Shown: positions 16,601 through 25,908 of the stretch, one piece after another | Numbering within the stretch: position 1 is the first letter of the stretch | Layout of the letters: every line of letters begins with the position of its first letter | Assembly (NCBI GenBank): GCA_028287465.1 | Contig: JAQBPO010000010.1 | Coordinates: 1 to 64,000 of the forward strand | Direction: 5' to 3' | Source of the DNA: Fibrobacterota bacterium | GTDB taxonomy: Bacteria; Fibrobacterota; Fibrobacteria; UBA11236 | Length of the DNA stretch: 64,000 nucleotides | Notes under the pieces: model-generated | Told to the model about the DNA's origin: nothing | Databases searched by the model: none | Seen by the model: the letters and a program-made list of their open reading frames with translations, nothing else | Position numbers and translations under genes: made by a program

Positions 16601-18652
16601 TCAGCCGACCAGGAGGTTATAGCCCAGGGCCTCTTCCGCGATCTTGGGAAGCCGGACCGTGAAGCACGTGCCCCGCGATTCCTGGCTTTCCACCTCGATG
16701 GTGCCCCTATGCTCCTTGATCAGCCCATAGCTGATGGAAAGGCCCAGGCCGGTTCCCATGCTCTTGGTGCTGAAGAAGGGCTCGAAGATGCGGGAGATGT
16801 TCTCCTGAGCGATACCCACCCCGGAGTCCCGCACGGAAGCCATGACCATGCCGTCCCGGACCACGGTGGCGATTTCCAGGACGCGCGGTTCCTGTTCCAT
16901 GGCATGGATGGCGTTCATCATCAGGTTGATGAAGACCTGCTTCAACTGGTTCCTGTTCCCCAGGACGCGGGTGTTTCCGGGCTCCAGGGCCAGCCGCACG
17001 TCCACCTGGTTGGAGATGAGCTGGTGCTGCAAAAGGGCCAGTACGTCCTTGACGGTATCGTTCATGGACATGGGCGACAGCGAGGTTTCGCGCTTTCCCT
17101 GGCGGGAGAAGTCCAGCAGGTTCCGGACTATGTCGCGGATGCGGAGCACTTCCTCGGTGACGAGGTTGAGCTCGTCCTTCAGTTTGGCCTTGCCCGCCGG
17201 TTTCTTGTCTTCGGCCATCATCTGGATCATCTGGATCCGGCCCAGCATGATCTGCAGGGGGTTGTTTATCTCGTGCGCGACGCCGCCCGCCAGCTGGCCC
17301 AGGGCGGCCATCTTGCCCGAATGGACCAGCTGCCATTGCAGGGCGGTCAGGTTGCGGTTGGCTGCCAAGAGGGAATCGTAGAGATCGATGTTCTCCGCGA
17401 CCACCCGCGCCTGCGAGGCGACCGCCTGGAGCAGGTTCTGCAGAAGGGGGATGCGCTGCATGTCCTCGGTGGTAAGGGGCAGGAGCAGGTACGCTGCCCG
17501 CTTCTCGCCGCCGAATTCCTCCCCTGGCGAGAATGCCAACAGGGCCAGGCCCGCCGAGCCCAGGGCATCGGCCACGTGCGGGTACGCGGACTGGAAGAAA
17601 TCCCCGGCTTCCAGGCGGACATGTTCCTTGTCCGCCGAGCGCAGCAGCCTGCGGATTTCAGCGTGCTCCAGGAAAGGGGCGGAGTCGATGGGCCCCAGGG
17701 GAGGGTGGATGGACAGGTCCGTGGGTTCCGGTCCGCCCGTAATCAGGTAGCCTTCGCCCAGCTTGAGCTCCTTGGCGACCAGTCGCTGGAATTCCCGAAA
17801 GAAGGCGTGCAGGCTTCCCGATGCCCCGATTCCGCCTTGCGAGTCGCGGTCCTCCTCGCGGGGAACCCTCCTGCGCAGGGTCTCGCCTTTCAACGCGTTG
17901 ATCGAAGTCAGGAGCTTCAGTTCGTTGATCTGTTCCTCCATGCGCTGCCGATGAAGGCAGTTCATGATGGCGATGGAAGCGTGGCTGGAAAGGACCCAGA
18001 TCAGGTTGGTGGTTTCCGGTGTCACGTCCTCCTGCGTTATGGTGCAGGCGATCCAGATGAATCCGTAGTTCGCGTCGTTGTCGTTGAGCGGGATGACCGC
18101 GAAGTCACCGTTCGCCCCGCCGTCGGAGGAGCGATCCTCGAAACTGGGGATCAGGCAAACGCGGCGTTCGTTGAGGATCCACCTGATGATGCCTTCCTCG
18201 TGATGCTGGGCCAGGATCTGCTGGAGCTGGGGCGTGAAGTTGCTGGCCAGCAGGGGGGAGGTGCCGATGGATTTTTCCGGGGAGCCGCCACGGTTCCCGC
18301 CCACGAATACCGCGCAGCCCCGGGACGGCAGGATCTCGCTGAGCAGGAAAAGGAGATGGTGGAGGATATCCTTGAGATCGAGCGAACTGGAGATGACCCT
18401 GCACAGGTCGAGGATCTTCTGCAGCTCGCTCAGGGAGGACTTGTACTGTTCCTTTTCCAGCTTGGCGCGGTTCAGCGAGGCGCTCGCGGTGCGGATCCTG
18501 CGCCTTGCCTGGGTGTCGAGGCGCGAGTAGCGCTTGGCCAGGTCGAGGGCGAGGCCGGAGAATTCCCCGGTCTCGAACTTCAATTCCGAAACGTCCCGCC
18601 CTTCGGCCAGGCCCGCCTTCAGGATTTCCATGTCGCGTTTCAGGCCTTCCAT
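16601..18652 (-). CDS. GAF-domain sensor histidine kinase
   Basis: A cytoplasmic kinase of 683 residues with no transmembrane segments. An N-terminal coiled coil (about 1-75) precedes a GAF-like domain (about 75-240), a second GAF-like region (about 275-430) and HisKA with LAGGVAHEINNPLQIM (phospho-His). The HATPase has the N box (FINLMMNAIHAM), G1 box (VRDSGVGI), F box (IFEPFFSTKS) and G2 box (GTGLGLSIS). The upstream HDOD gene ends 16 bp before it, so the two are co-transcribed at the tail of the flagellar array. Likely partners are the two orphan receivers next door. Confidence 0.92.
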   Translation of the reverse strand: MEGLKRDMEILKAGLAEGRDVSELKFETGEFSGLALDLAKRYSRLDTQARRRIRTASASLNRAKLEKEQYKSSLSELQKILDLCRVISSSLDLKDILHHLLFLLSEILPSRGCAVFVGGNRGGSPEKSIGTSPLLASNFTPQLQQILAQHHEEGIIRWILNERRVCLIPSFEDRSSDGGANGDFAVIPLNDNDANYGFIWIACTITQEDVTPETTNLIWVLSSHASIAIMNCLHRQRMEEQINELKLLTSINALKGETLRRRVPREEDRDSQGGIGASGSLHAFFREFQRLVAKELKLGEGYLITGGPEPTDLSIHPPLGPIDSAPFLEHAEIRRLLRSADKEHVRLEAGDFFQSAYPHVADALGSAGLALLAFSPGEEFGGEKRAAYLLLPLTTEDMQRIPLLQNLLQAVASQARVVAENIDLYDSLLAANRNLTALQWQLVHSGKMAALGQLAGGVAHEINNPLQIMLGRIQMIQMMAEDKKPAGKAKLKDELNLVTEEVLRIRDIVRNLLDFSRQGKRETSLSPMSMNDTVKDVLALLQHQLISNQVDVRLALEPGNTRVLGNRNQLKQVFINLMMNAIHAMEQEPRVLEIATVVRDGMVMASVRDSGVGIAQENISRIFEPFFSTKSMGTGLGLSISYGLIKEHRGTIEVESQESRGTCFTVRLPKIAEEALGYNLLVG

Positions 18653-18668
18653 CAGGCGTTCCGCGTTC

Positions 18669-19544
18669 TCATGCGGCCTCCATCATGAAGCTGCTGGCCT
18701 TGTCGTACTCGGCGAATAGGCCGCCGCGGTAGCCTTCGAGGCTTTCCGGCGTGAGGGAGAGGCACTTACGGGCCAGATCCATGATGGGGGCGGGGACGGC
18801 CTCGATGCCTTTGGAGCCGCTCTTGCCCAGGTTGCATTTGACGGAGAGGTAGTCGCCCAGGTAGACCAGCAGGGGCAGTTCCGCGTTGCGCGGGCACAGT
18901 TCCGGATGCTGGTGGTAACGGATGGCTTCCACCAGGATCTCGGGCAGGTTCCAACGCTCGGCCAGCCACGCCCCCACCTCGGCGTGGGTGACGCCCAGGA
19001 TCCGCTGCTCCGCCTCGTCGCAGGGGATCCCGCCCTCGAAGATCAAGGTCTGGATCTCGGCGAACTCCTTGGGCAGGTATTGGTTGAGCACCACCTTGCC
19101 GATATCGTGAAGCAGGCCGGCCACGAAGGCCTCGCCCGCCAGGCGATAGCAGGTTTCGCGGGCGAGCATGCGCGTGCAGGCGCCCACGGAGACGGAATGC
19201 TGCCAGAACATGCTGGTGTCGAAATGCTTGTTGTTCTCGCCCTTGAACGAGTTGAGCACGGAAAGGCTCAACGCCATCTCCTTTACGTTCTCGAACCCCA
19301 GAACAACCAGGGCCAGCTTCACCGTGGCGATCTGGCGCGGGAAGGCGTAGAACGACGAGTTGGCCATCTTCAGGATCTTGGCGGTGAGCACCTGGTCCCG
19401 CATGATCAGGTTGGAGAGGGAGCTGGCGGAGGTCTTGGGGTTGTCCACCAGCTCGAGCATCTTGGCGATGACGGTTGGCAGGGTGGGAAGCGAGATTAAG
19501 GAGTCGGTGATCCGCTTGACGCGTTTGGCTTGATCAAGGGACAT
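18669..19544 (-). CDS. HDOD-domain signalling protein
   Basis: A 291-residue HDOD protein (HD-related output domain). It shows the usual SLPTLPTVIAKMLELVDNP start, ANSSFYAF helix, FVAGLLHDIGKVVLNQYLP and HAEVGAWLAERWNLP blocks. HDOD proteins lack phosphohydrolase activity in most cases and act in motility, biofilm or c-di-GMP signalling. It sits 12 bp after fliA and 16 bp before the kinase, tying it to flagellar expression. Confidence 0.93.
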   Translation of the reverse strand: MSLDQAKRVKRITDSLISLPTLPTVIAKMLELVDNPKTSASSLSNLIMRDQVLTAKILKMANSSFYAFPRQIATVKLALVVLGFENVKEMALSLSVLNSFKGENNKHFDTSMFWQHSVSVGACTRMLARETCYRLAGEAFVAGLLHDIGKVVLNQYLPKEFAEIQTLIFEGGIPCDEAEQRILGVTHAEVGAWLAERWNLPEILVEAIRYHQHPELCPRNAELPLLVYLGDYLSVKCNLGKSGSKGIEAVPAPIMDLARKCLSLTPESLEGYRGGLFAEYDKASSFMMEAA

Positions 19545-19556
19545 GGTGGCCGCGGT

Positions 19557-20321
19557 TCAGGCGTTGATCTTCTGGAGGAGCTTGGCCTTGAGCTTGAGCA
19601 TCGCCTTGGAATGGATCTGGGAGACACGGGACTCGGTGAGGTTGAGCACTTCCCCGATTTCCTTGAGGGTCAGTTCCTCATAGTGGTACAAGGCCACCAC
19701 GAGCTTTTCCTTCTCGGGCAGCTGGGCTATCGTCTCCTTGAGGATCTTTTTGACTTCCTGGTAGCCCAGTTCCTTCAAGGGATTGGTGCCCTGGGGATCC
19801 TCGATGGTATCGATAAGGCTCAGGGACTTGTTCTCGTCCCCGCGATCGGGAAGGGCCTCCTCAAGGGAGAGGATGGTGGCCGGGGCCACGTCGGAGAGCA
19901 TTTCCTCGAATTCGGTGGGGGAGAGATTCAGATGGGCGGCGACTTCGTCGTCATAAGGCATGCGCCCCAATTCGTTCTCAAGCTTGGTATAGGCCTTTTG
20001 CAGGAGCTTGTTCTTCTGACGCACCGAACGGGGGACCCAGTCCAGGGAGCGCAGTTCATCCAGGATGGCCCCGCGGACCTTGTGGGTGGCGAAGGTCTCG
20101 AATTTGAGGCCGCGTTCGGGCTCGAACATCTCCACGGCCTTGATCAGGCCCATGATTCCCGCGCCCACCAGGTCATCGAACTGGACGGAAGCCGGCAGAT
20201 TCATGGAAACGCGCTGGGCGATGTATTTCACCAATCCGGCGTATTCCACCAACAGCTTGTCCTTGCAGGCCTTGCTTCCCGTGGCACGGTACTCGGTCCA
20301 CAATTCGGTCAGTTCGGGCAT
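19557..20321 (-). CDS. fliA: RNA polymerase sigma factor FliA (sigma-28/WhiG)
   Basis: The sigma factor for late flagellar and chemotaxis genes. Its 254 residues include region 2 (DDLVGAGIMGLIKAVEMFEP, FETFATHKVRGAILDELRSL), region 3 (DWVPRSVRQKNKLLQ) and region 4 with helix-turn-helix (LTLKEIGEVLNLTESRVSQIHSK split over the DNA-binding helices). Its place after flhF is canonical. An anti-sigma factor (flgM) is not in the window. Confidence 0.95.
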   Translation of the reverse strand: MPELTELWTEYRATGSKACKDKLLVEYAGLVKYIAQRVSMNLPASVQFDDLVGAGIMGLIKAVEMFEPERGLKFETFATHKVRGAILDELRSLDWVPRSVRQKNKLLQKAYTKLENELGRMPYDDEVAAHLNLSPTEFEEMLSDVAPATILSLEEALPDRGDENKSLSLIDTIEDPQGTNPLKELGYQEVKKILKETIAQLPEKEKLVVALYHYEELTLKEIGEVLNLTESRVSQIHSKAMLKLKAKLLQKINA

Positions 20322-20342
20322 TGGGCTACGCTATCTCGATTT

Positions 20343-20675
20343 TCATTTGGGATTCACGATTTCCGATTTCACCGGCGCCCCGTCTTCTGTCACCTCGCCG
20401 GGATCCGGTTTGAGGAAGTGGTAGAGCATGCCCCCGTCTTTGCGGCTGGCGCGCGCTTCCAGGGCGGAAGAAGCGATGGATTTCACCATAGTGTCCGATA
20501 GAATGAGGATGAAGATCCAGCCGAATACCAGGGTAAGGAATCCCTTGCCCAAAGCGAAGCCGATTTGGGTCGCGTCGATTTCCGGGGCGAGCAGAAGGGA
20601 GAATCCGATGACTGAAAGCACCAATGCCCCCAGGATGGCCCGGGTTATCGCTTTCGCTATGGACATTGCGTCCAT
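20343..20675 (-). CDS. Small hypothetical inner-membrane protein between flhF and fliA
   Basis: A 110-residue protein with two hydrophobic segments (about residues 10-32 and 40-62: ILGALVLSVIGFSLLLAP and LTLVFGWIFILILSD). A soluble basic C-terminal part contains KPDPGEVTEDGAPVK. A strong GGAGGA site precedes ATG 20675. It occupies the position where flhG (fleN) usually sits and bears no ATPase motif. Co-transcription with fliA (21-bp gap) is likely. Function unknown. Confidence 0.75.
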   Translation of the reverse strand: MDAMSIAKAITRAILGALVLSVIGFSLLLAPEIDATQIGFALGKGFLTLVFGWIFILILSDTMVKSIASSALEARASRKDGGMLYHFLKPDPGEVTEDGAPVKSEIVNPK

Positions 20676-20718
20676 TCAAGTTCCTCCAATTACGTGTACC
20701 GTGTAATTATGGACCCCG

Positions 20719-20840
20719 CCCGCCGGATTTGACAAGGGGGATAAGCGTCCGGCGGGTAGGCCCGCCGGATTTGACAAGGGGGATAAGCGTCCGGCGGGTT
20801 CGCCTGCCGGATTTGGCAATAGGGATAAGGGTCCGGCGGG
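20719..20840. repeat. Three tandem 42-bp hairpin repeats downstream of flhF
   Basis: The unit starts CCCGCCGGATTTGACAAGGG and ends CGTCCGGCGGG. The copies lie at 20719-20760, 20761-20802 and 20803-20840; the first two are identical apart from the last bases and the third is diverged (CCTGCCGG, TTGGCAATAGGG). Each contains a 9-bp inverted repeat, CCCGCCGGA/TCCGGCGGG, with a 20-nt loop. The array would place three successive stems in the flhF 3' region of the transcript. Confidence 0.9.
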
Positions 20841-20869
20841 TTTGGGTTTTTTCATGCGGGTCGGATCGA

Positions 20870-22498
20870 TTACCGGGAGACCCTGGAGCCGGCCAGGGAG
20901 GCGCGGGCGGCATCGGCGATGGCGGACGCGACGGTATCCGTGCGGGCGAGCATGATATGGTCCGGGATGACCTGGCCATTGCACAGGTAGGATAGGGGGG
21001 CTTCGGCGCGGCGGGCGAGATTGTAGAGGCAGCCCAGGGACAGGCATTCGTCGAGCTTGGTGAAGATGATGCTGGCCGCGCCGAGATCGCGGTACAGGCC
21101 GTATTGGTGCCAGAGTTCGCGCATGCGCGTGGGACCCGACAGGACAAGGTGGACCTCGTCCGGGGCCAGGCAGTGGAGGAGGCCCTGCAGTTCCCGCCAC
21201 ATTTCCTTGTGGGTGTGGCTGCGCCCGGCGGTGTCGACCAGGATGAGATCGAAGTCGGCGAATTCGCGCTGGGCCTGGGCCACGTCGGCGGGGGAGAAGA
21301 CGGGTTTGACGGGGATGCCGGCGGTGCGGCCGAAGAGTTCCAGCTGCTCGTTGGCGCCCATGCGGAAGCTGTCAGCGGAAATGATGCCGACCTTCTTGCC
21401 CTGCTGGATTTTGGCCAGGGCGGCGAGCTTGGCCAGGCTGGTGGTCTTGCCGACGCCGGTGGGGCCTACCAGGGCCACGGTGGTGGGGCGGCCGGGACGG
21501 AGGCGGATGCCGCCGGTCACGCGGATGCGCTCGGCCAGGTTGCGGGCGAGCAGCGCGGATTCCCTTTCGCCGGGTTCGTTGGCCGCGGCCTCGGCCGGGC
21601 TTTCCTGCTTGAAGGCCATGCGGAATTCGCTATAGGCCGCGCCGATGGCCTCGGCGGCCAGGGCAGGCTCCACTTCCATTTCGATGAGGCTCTCCTGCAG
21701 GGCCTGGAATTCCGTATTGGGGATCCAGGCGGTGGCCGGGGACATGGCGGAACGGGCGAAGGCCTTGGTCTCCATCTGGCGCGAGCCCGTCTGGGCGGCG
21801 GATGCGGCGGCCGCCGCGGCGGAGGTCCGGGCCGCGGCCGATTCCATCATGGCCTTGATCTCGTCCTTCAGATCCTTCATCTCGCGGGAGGGTTGTTCCG
21901 AACGCGCCTTCATCTCCTTCAATTCGCTGCGTAGCATCTCGACCAGGCTCAGGTCGGCGGCATCCTCGCGGGACTCGGCAACGGTCTGGGGGGCGCGGCG
22001 TTCCGGAGCCTGCGCGGATTGCGGCCCGGAACGGCGATCGGCGGCGGGATCGGCAGGCGGGCGGCGCGCATTCTGGATGGCGGCGGCGGCGGCTTCGGCG
22101 GAACCGCGGGCGGCCGGGGCGTTCTGGACGGAATTGCCTTCCTCATCGACGCGGCGCAGGGTCCCGCGCCAATCGTATTGCCCGGGCGCGGCGGGGACCG
22201 CGGGCGCGCCGGCCCGGCGGGGCGCGGGTTGGGACGGATCGGGGATGCGGCCGGCGGGTATGAATCCCCGGGACGGAGCGGCTTCCCGCGCGGGTTGGCG
22301 ATCGGAGGTGATGGGCGCGGGGCGGGCGAACAGGCTTTCCTCGAGGGCCGCGGTGACTTCGAAGCAGGCCTGGGTCTTTCCGCCCACCTTGCGGGTGGCG
22401 CGGCGGGACTTCAGGATCACGGCGTCCGGTCCCATCTCATCCTTGACCAGGGCCAGGGCCTCCTGCATCGTATCCGCTTGGTAAGACTTCATCTTCAC
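20870..22498 (-). CDS. flhF: Flagellar biosynthesis GTPase FlhF
   Basis: An SRP-type GTPase that sets flagellar position and number. It is 542 residues, with a B domain at the N-terminus (YQADTMQEALALVKDEMGPD), a long Ala/Arg/Pro-rich linker (about 60-260), an N domain and a G domain. The G domain shows the P-loop GPTGVGKTTSLAKLA, ISADSFRMGANEQL, LILVDTAGRS and TKLDE motifs. Its start overlaps the flhA stop by 4 bp (GTGA); ATG 22492 is an alternative. The usual partner flhG does not follow. Confidence 0.95.
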   Translation of the reverse strand: MKMKSYQADTMQEALALVKDEMGPDAVILKSRRATRKVGGKTQACFEVTAALEESLFARPAPITSDRQPAREAAPSRGFIPAGRIPDPSQPAPRRAGAPAVPAAPGQYDWRGTLRRVDEEGNSVQNAPAARGSAEAAAAAIQNARRPPADPAADRRSGPQSAQAPERRAPQTVAESREDAADLSLVEMLRSELKEMKARSEQPSREMKDLKDEIKAMMESAAARTSAAAAAASAAQTGSRQMETKAFARSAMSPATAWIPNTEFQALQESLIEMEVEPALAAEAIGAAYSEFRMAFKQESPAEAAANEPGERESALLARNLAERIRVTGGIRLRPGRPTTVALVGPTGVGKTTSLAKLAALAKIQQGKKVGIISADSFRMGANEQLELFGRTAGIPVKPVFSPADVAQAQREFADFDLILVDTAGRSHTHKEMWRELQGLLHCLAPDEVHLVLSGPTRMRELWHQYGLYRDLGAASIIFTKLDECLSLGCLYNLARRAEAPLSYLCNGQVIPDHIMLARTDTVASAIADAARASLAGSRVSR

Positions 22499-24600
22499 TG
22501 GGTACCACCTTCATTGTCGCTGAGAACCACGGTTCCCGTCGCTTTTACGTTCACGCCGTTGGCGATTTCGCTATAGGAGATGAGCGCGAGATTAGGGAAG
22601 GAACCTTCCATGATCTTGCGCAGTTGGAACCGGATGCCGGGCGAGCAGAGCAGGACCGGTTGCATGTTCTGGGCCACCATCCGCTCCACCAGGGCCGAAA
22701 GGCGGCCTACCATGCGGCCCACGAGTTCGGGCCGTATGACCAGGCGGGGGCCGCGGTCGGTGTTCTGGACCGAGGCTTCCAGCATCTGCTCGAGCTTCGG
22801 CTCCAGGCTGATGACGTGGATGCAATCGTTGGCGTCCTTGTAGGCCTTGCATATCTGCCGGGAGAGCGCCTGGCGGCATTGTTCCGTCAGGTAGGCCTCG
22901 GACTTGGAGACCTTGGCGGCGTTGGCCAGGGCTTCCAATACCGTACCCAGATCCCGGATGGAGACCTTTTCGTTGAGCAGGTTGATCAGCACGCGCTGGA
23001 CCTCGCCCACGCCCAGCAGCCCGGGGATGAGTTCCTCCACCACGGTCGCGTTCGTCGCTTTCATGTTGTCGATCAGGGACTTCACGTCCTGGCGGGTCAG
23101 GATTTCGCCCGCATGGTTGCGGATGAGCTCGGTGAGGTGGGTGGCGATTACGGCTGGGAGCTCCACCACGGTATAACCCGCGATGTCCGCGGCTTCCTTC
23201 TGGGACTGGGTGATCCAGATGGCGGGCAGGCCGAAGGCCGGTTCCACCGTGGGGATGCCTTGGATCTTCTGGCTGGTCCCGCCCGGGTCCATGGCCAGGA
23301 AGCATCCCGTCATGAGCTCGCCATGCCCCACCTCGATGCCCTTGATCTTCACCACGTACTGGTTGGCCTTGAGCTGGATATTGTCGCGGATCCGGATGGG
23401 GGGCACTATGACGCCGATTTCGGTGGCGCATTGCCTGCGCAACATGGTGATCCGCTCGAGCAGGTCACCGCCCTGGTTCACGTCCACGAGGGAGATGAGC
23501 CCATAGCCGATCTCGAGCTCCATCTGGTCGACCTGCAGGTAGGATTCGATCTTGTCCGGATTGGCCGCGGTCTCTTCCTTCTCCTCCTTTTCGACCTTTT
23601 CGACCTCGGCCTTGGCGAGCTTGGCGGCCTTGCCCCTGCCGACCATGACGGCCAGCCCGACGATCGCGGCCGAGAGGAGCAGGAAGGGGATGGTGGGCAT
23701 TCCGGGGATGAGGCCGGCGCAGCCCATGAAGATGCCGCCGGTGTAAAGGGCCTTGGTGCTCTGGGTCAGCTGGGCCATGACTTCCTCGCCCAGGTTCTGC
23801 TTGGAGGCCGCGCGGGCCACGATGATGCCGGAGGCGGTGGAAATCATCAGGGCGGGCATCTGCGTCACCAGACCGTCGCCGATGGTGAGGATGGTGAACC
23901 GCTTCAGGGAGTCCTGGAAGGAAAGGTCGAGCATGGTCATGCCCACCACGAAGCCGCCGATGATGTTCACCACGGTGATGATGATTCCGGCGATGGCGTC
24001 GCCGCGCACGAACTTGCTCGCGCCGTCCATGGCGCCGTAGAAGTCGGCCTCCCGGCCGATGTCGCGGCGGCGGGTCTTCGCCTCGGCCTCGGTGATGATG
24101 CCGGCGTTGAGATCCGCGTCCACGGCCATCTGCTTGCCGGGCATGGCGTCCAAGGTGAAACGGGCGGCCACTTCCGCGATGCGGCCGGCGCCCTTGGTGA
24201 TGACGATGAATTGGATGATCACCAGGATGATGAAGATGACCGCGCCCACCACCATATTGCCCTTGGTGACGAAGGTGCCGAAGGTGTGGATGACGGCGCC
24301 CGCCTCGCCTTCGGTGAGCACCAGCCGGGTGGTGGCCACGTTCAGCCCCAGCCGGAAAAGAGTGATGATGAGCAGCATTCCGGGGAAGACCGAGAAATCC
24401 AGCACATTGTCGATATACATGGAGATCAGCATGATGATGATGGCAACGGCGATCATGACCGTGAGCAGGACGTCCAGCATGAAGGCGGGAACGGGCAGGA
24501 TCATCATGGTGATGACCCCGATGAGGACCATGGCGATCAAGAGGTCCTTGTTCGCTACGAAGGCCCCGGCAATCTTCTTTGTTTCGCTCGCTGCGCTCAT
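22495..24600 (-). CDS. flhA: Flagellar type III export protein FlhA
   Basis: The nonameric export-gate protein of the flagellar type III secretion system. It has 701 residues: eight transmembrane helices in the first 330 residues, with FHIPEP-family loops (FSVFPGMLLIITLFRLGLNV, MPGKQMAVDADLNAGIIT) including conserved charged residues. A 350-residue cytoplasmic domain binds export chaperones. A 239-bp non-coding interval separates it from flhB, the largest gap in this part of the array, and may contain an internal promoter. Confidence 0.97.
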   Translation of the reverse strand: MSAASETKKIAGAFVANKDLLIAMVLIGVITMMILPVPAFMLDVLLTVMIAVAIIIMLISMYIDNVLDFSVFPGMLLIITLFRLGLNVATTRLVLTEGEAGAVIHTFGTFVTKGNMVVGAVIFIILVIIQFIVITKGAGRIAEVAARFTLDAMPGKQMAVDADLNAGIITEAEAKTRRRDIGREADFYGAMDGASKFVRGDAIAGIIITVVNIIGGFVVGMTMLDLSFQDSLKRFTILTIGDGLVTQMPALMISTASGIIVARAASKQNLGEEVMAQLTQSTKALYTGGIFMGCAGLIPGMPTIPFLLLSAAIVGLAVMVGRGKAAKLAKAEVEKVEKEEKEETAANPDKIESYLQVDQMELEIGYGLISLVDVNQGGDLLERITMLRRQCATEIGVIVPPIRIRDNIQLKANQYVVKIKGIEVGHGELMTGCFLAMDPGGTSQKIQGIPTVEPAFGLPAIWITQSQKEAADIAGYTVVELPAVIATHLTELIRNHAGEILTRQDVKSLIDNMKATNATVVEELIPGLLGVGEVQRVLINLLNEKVSIRDLGTVLEALANAAKVSKSEAYLTEQCRQALSRQICKAYKDANDCIHVISLEPKLEQMLEASVQNTDRGPRLVIRPELVGRMVGRLSALVERMVAQNMQPVLLCSPGIRFQLRKIMEGSFPNLALISYSEIANGVNVKATGTVVLSDNEGGTQ

Positions 24601-24839
24601 GTTCCGTTTTTCGCGATTAAAGTTCCGGGCCCAATCCGCCGATGAATGGAAGATCGGGCCGCGTCAGGGTTTCTTAAGCAAACGGCGGGCCTGAATCCGG
24701 GATGCCCCTGGAGCAGGGCTTTTTGGGGCTCGCCGCCGTACCTCGGGCCGCGCGCCGAAGCGGGAAGCTTCGCGCAATCCTTAAACCGGATTGTTTTGGG
24801 GGTTCGCTACCGGCACCGGTACGGGAAAGGTCAAAAGGG

Positions 24840-25907
24840 TCAGGCCGCCCGATTCCCCTTGAGGCTGTACACATAGGCCAAAATTTCCGCCACCGCGGCA
24901 AAGAATTCCTCGGGAATCGCCTCCCCCGGCTCCACCACGTCGTACAGGCCTCGTGCCAGGGGCTTGTCTTCCACGATGGGGATATCATGCTTGCGGGCCT
25001 CGTCGCGGATGCGCTCGGCGATCAGCCGCTTCCCCTTGGCGACCACCACGGGAGCCTCGTCCTCGCCCTGGGTATACCGCACGGCGATGGCGATGAAGGT
25101 GGGGTTGGTGATGATGACGGTGGCCTTGGGAAGCTCCTTCATCATGAAATTCTTGTGCATCTGCAAGCGGAGGCTGCGGATCTTGCCCTTCACGTGGGGA
25201 TCGCCCTCGGATTGCTTGGCTTCGTCCTTCACTTCCGTCTTGGACATTTTCAGCTCGTTCTTCAGCTTGCGCTTCTGGTAGACCAGGTCGGCCACGCCCA
25301 GGAGGATGAGGACGATGGTGGATTTGAGGATGACCTCCAGGCTTACGTTCCACAGCATGGAGCAGAATTGGATCAGGGACATGTCCGCCAGCGAGAGGTA
25401 TTCCGCGTAGTGGTTGGACACGGCCCGATAGGCGATCAGGGAGACGATGAACATCTTGGCCACGCTCTTGCCGATTTCCACGAAGGAGGCCGGGGAAAAG
25501 AGCTTACCCAGGCCGCCGAAGCTGAAGACCTTTCCGAAGTCGGGGCCCAAAGCCTCCCAGCTCCACAGGAATCCGCCTTGGGCGATGTTCATGGCGAGGG
25601 ACACCACGGTGATGCCGCATACGACGGGCATGAGCATCAGGAGGATGCCGATATAGCCCTGGCGCCCCATGTCCTGGAGCATTCCGGGGATATCCTCGAA
25701 ATTGCCGATGGCGCGGAAGCTTTCGATCATGGTATTGCGCATGCCGTCCATGAGGCGGTCGGAGAACATCCAGATGAGCACCGTTCCCGCGAGCAATACC
25801 ACCGAGGAATTGAAATCATTGCTCTTGCCCACCATGCCTTTATTGCGGGCCTCGTTGAGCTTTTTCCCTGTAGGGTCCTCTGTTTTCCCGTCGTCTTCAG
25901 CGGACAT
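24840..25907 (-). CDS. flhB: Flagellar export protein FlhB with NPTF cleavage site
   Basis: The substrate-specificity switch of the flagellar export gate, 355 residues. There are four transmembrane helices in the first 215 residues and a basic cytoplasmic domain (MHKNFMMKELPKATVIITNP). The autocleavage tetrapeptide is NPTF instead of the near-universal NPTH. The cyclising Asn and the Pro are kept, so cleavage is probably possible. The upstream stop of fliR is 2 bp away, consistent with coupled translation. Confidence 0.96.
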   Translation of the reverse strand: MSAEDDGKTEDPTGKKLNEARNKGMVGKSNDFNSSVVLLAGTVLIWMFSDRLMDGMRNTMIESFRAIGNFEDIPGMLQDMGRQGYIGILLMLMPVVCGITVVSLAMNIAQGGFLWSWEALGPDFGKVFSFGGLGKLFSPASFVEIGKSVAKMFIVSLIAYRAVSNHYAEYLSLADMSLIQFCSMLWNVSLEVILKSTIVLILLGVADLVYQKRKLKNELKMSKTEVKDEAKQSEGDPHVKGKIRSLRLQMHKNFMMKELPKATVIITNPTFIAIAVRYTQGEDEAPVVVAKGKRLIAERIRDEARKHDIPIVEDKPLARGLYDVVEPGEAIPEEFFAAVAEILAYVYSLKGNRAA

Positions 25908-25908
25908 G

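Noticed and set aside
16709-18688. 659-codon plus-strand frame
   Set aside because: Lies exactly antisense to the sensor histidine kinase, whose domains are unmistakable.
20719-20840. CRISPR-like array
   Set aside because: Only three directly abutting units with no variable spacers; it is a tandem hairpin repeat.
22624-24645. 673-codon plus-strand frame
   Set aside because: Antisense to flhA; His/Asp/Gly-rich composition is the mirror of membrane helices.
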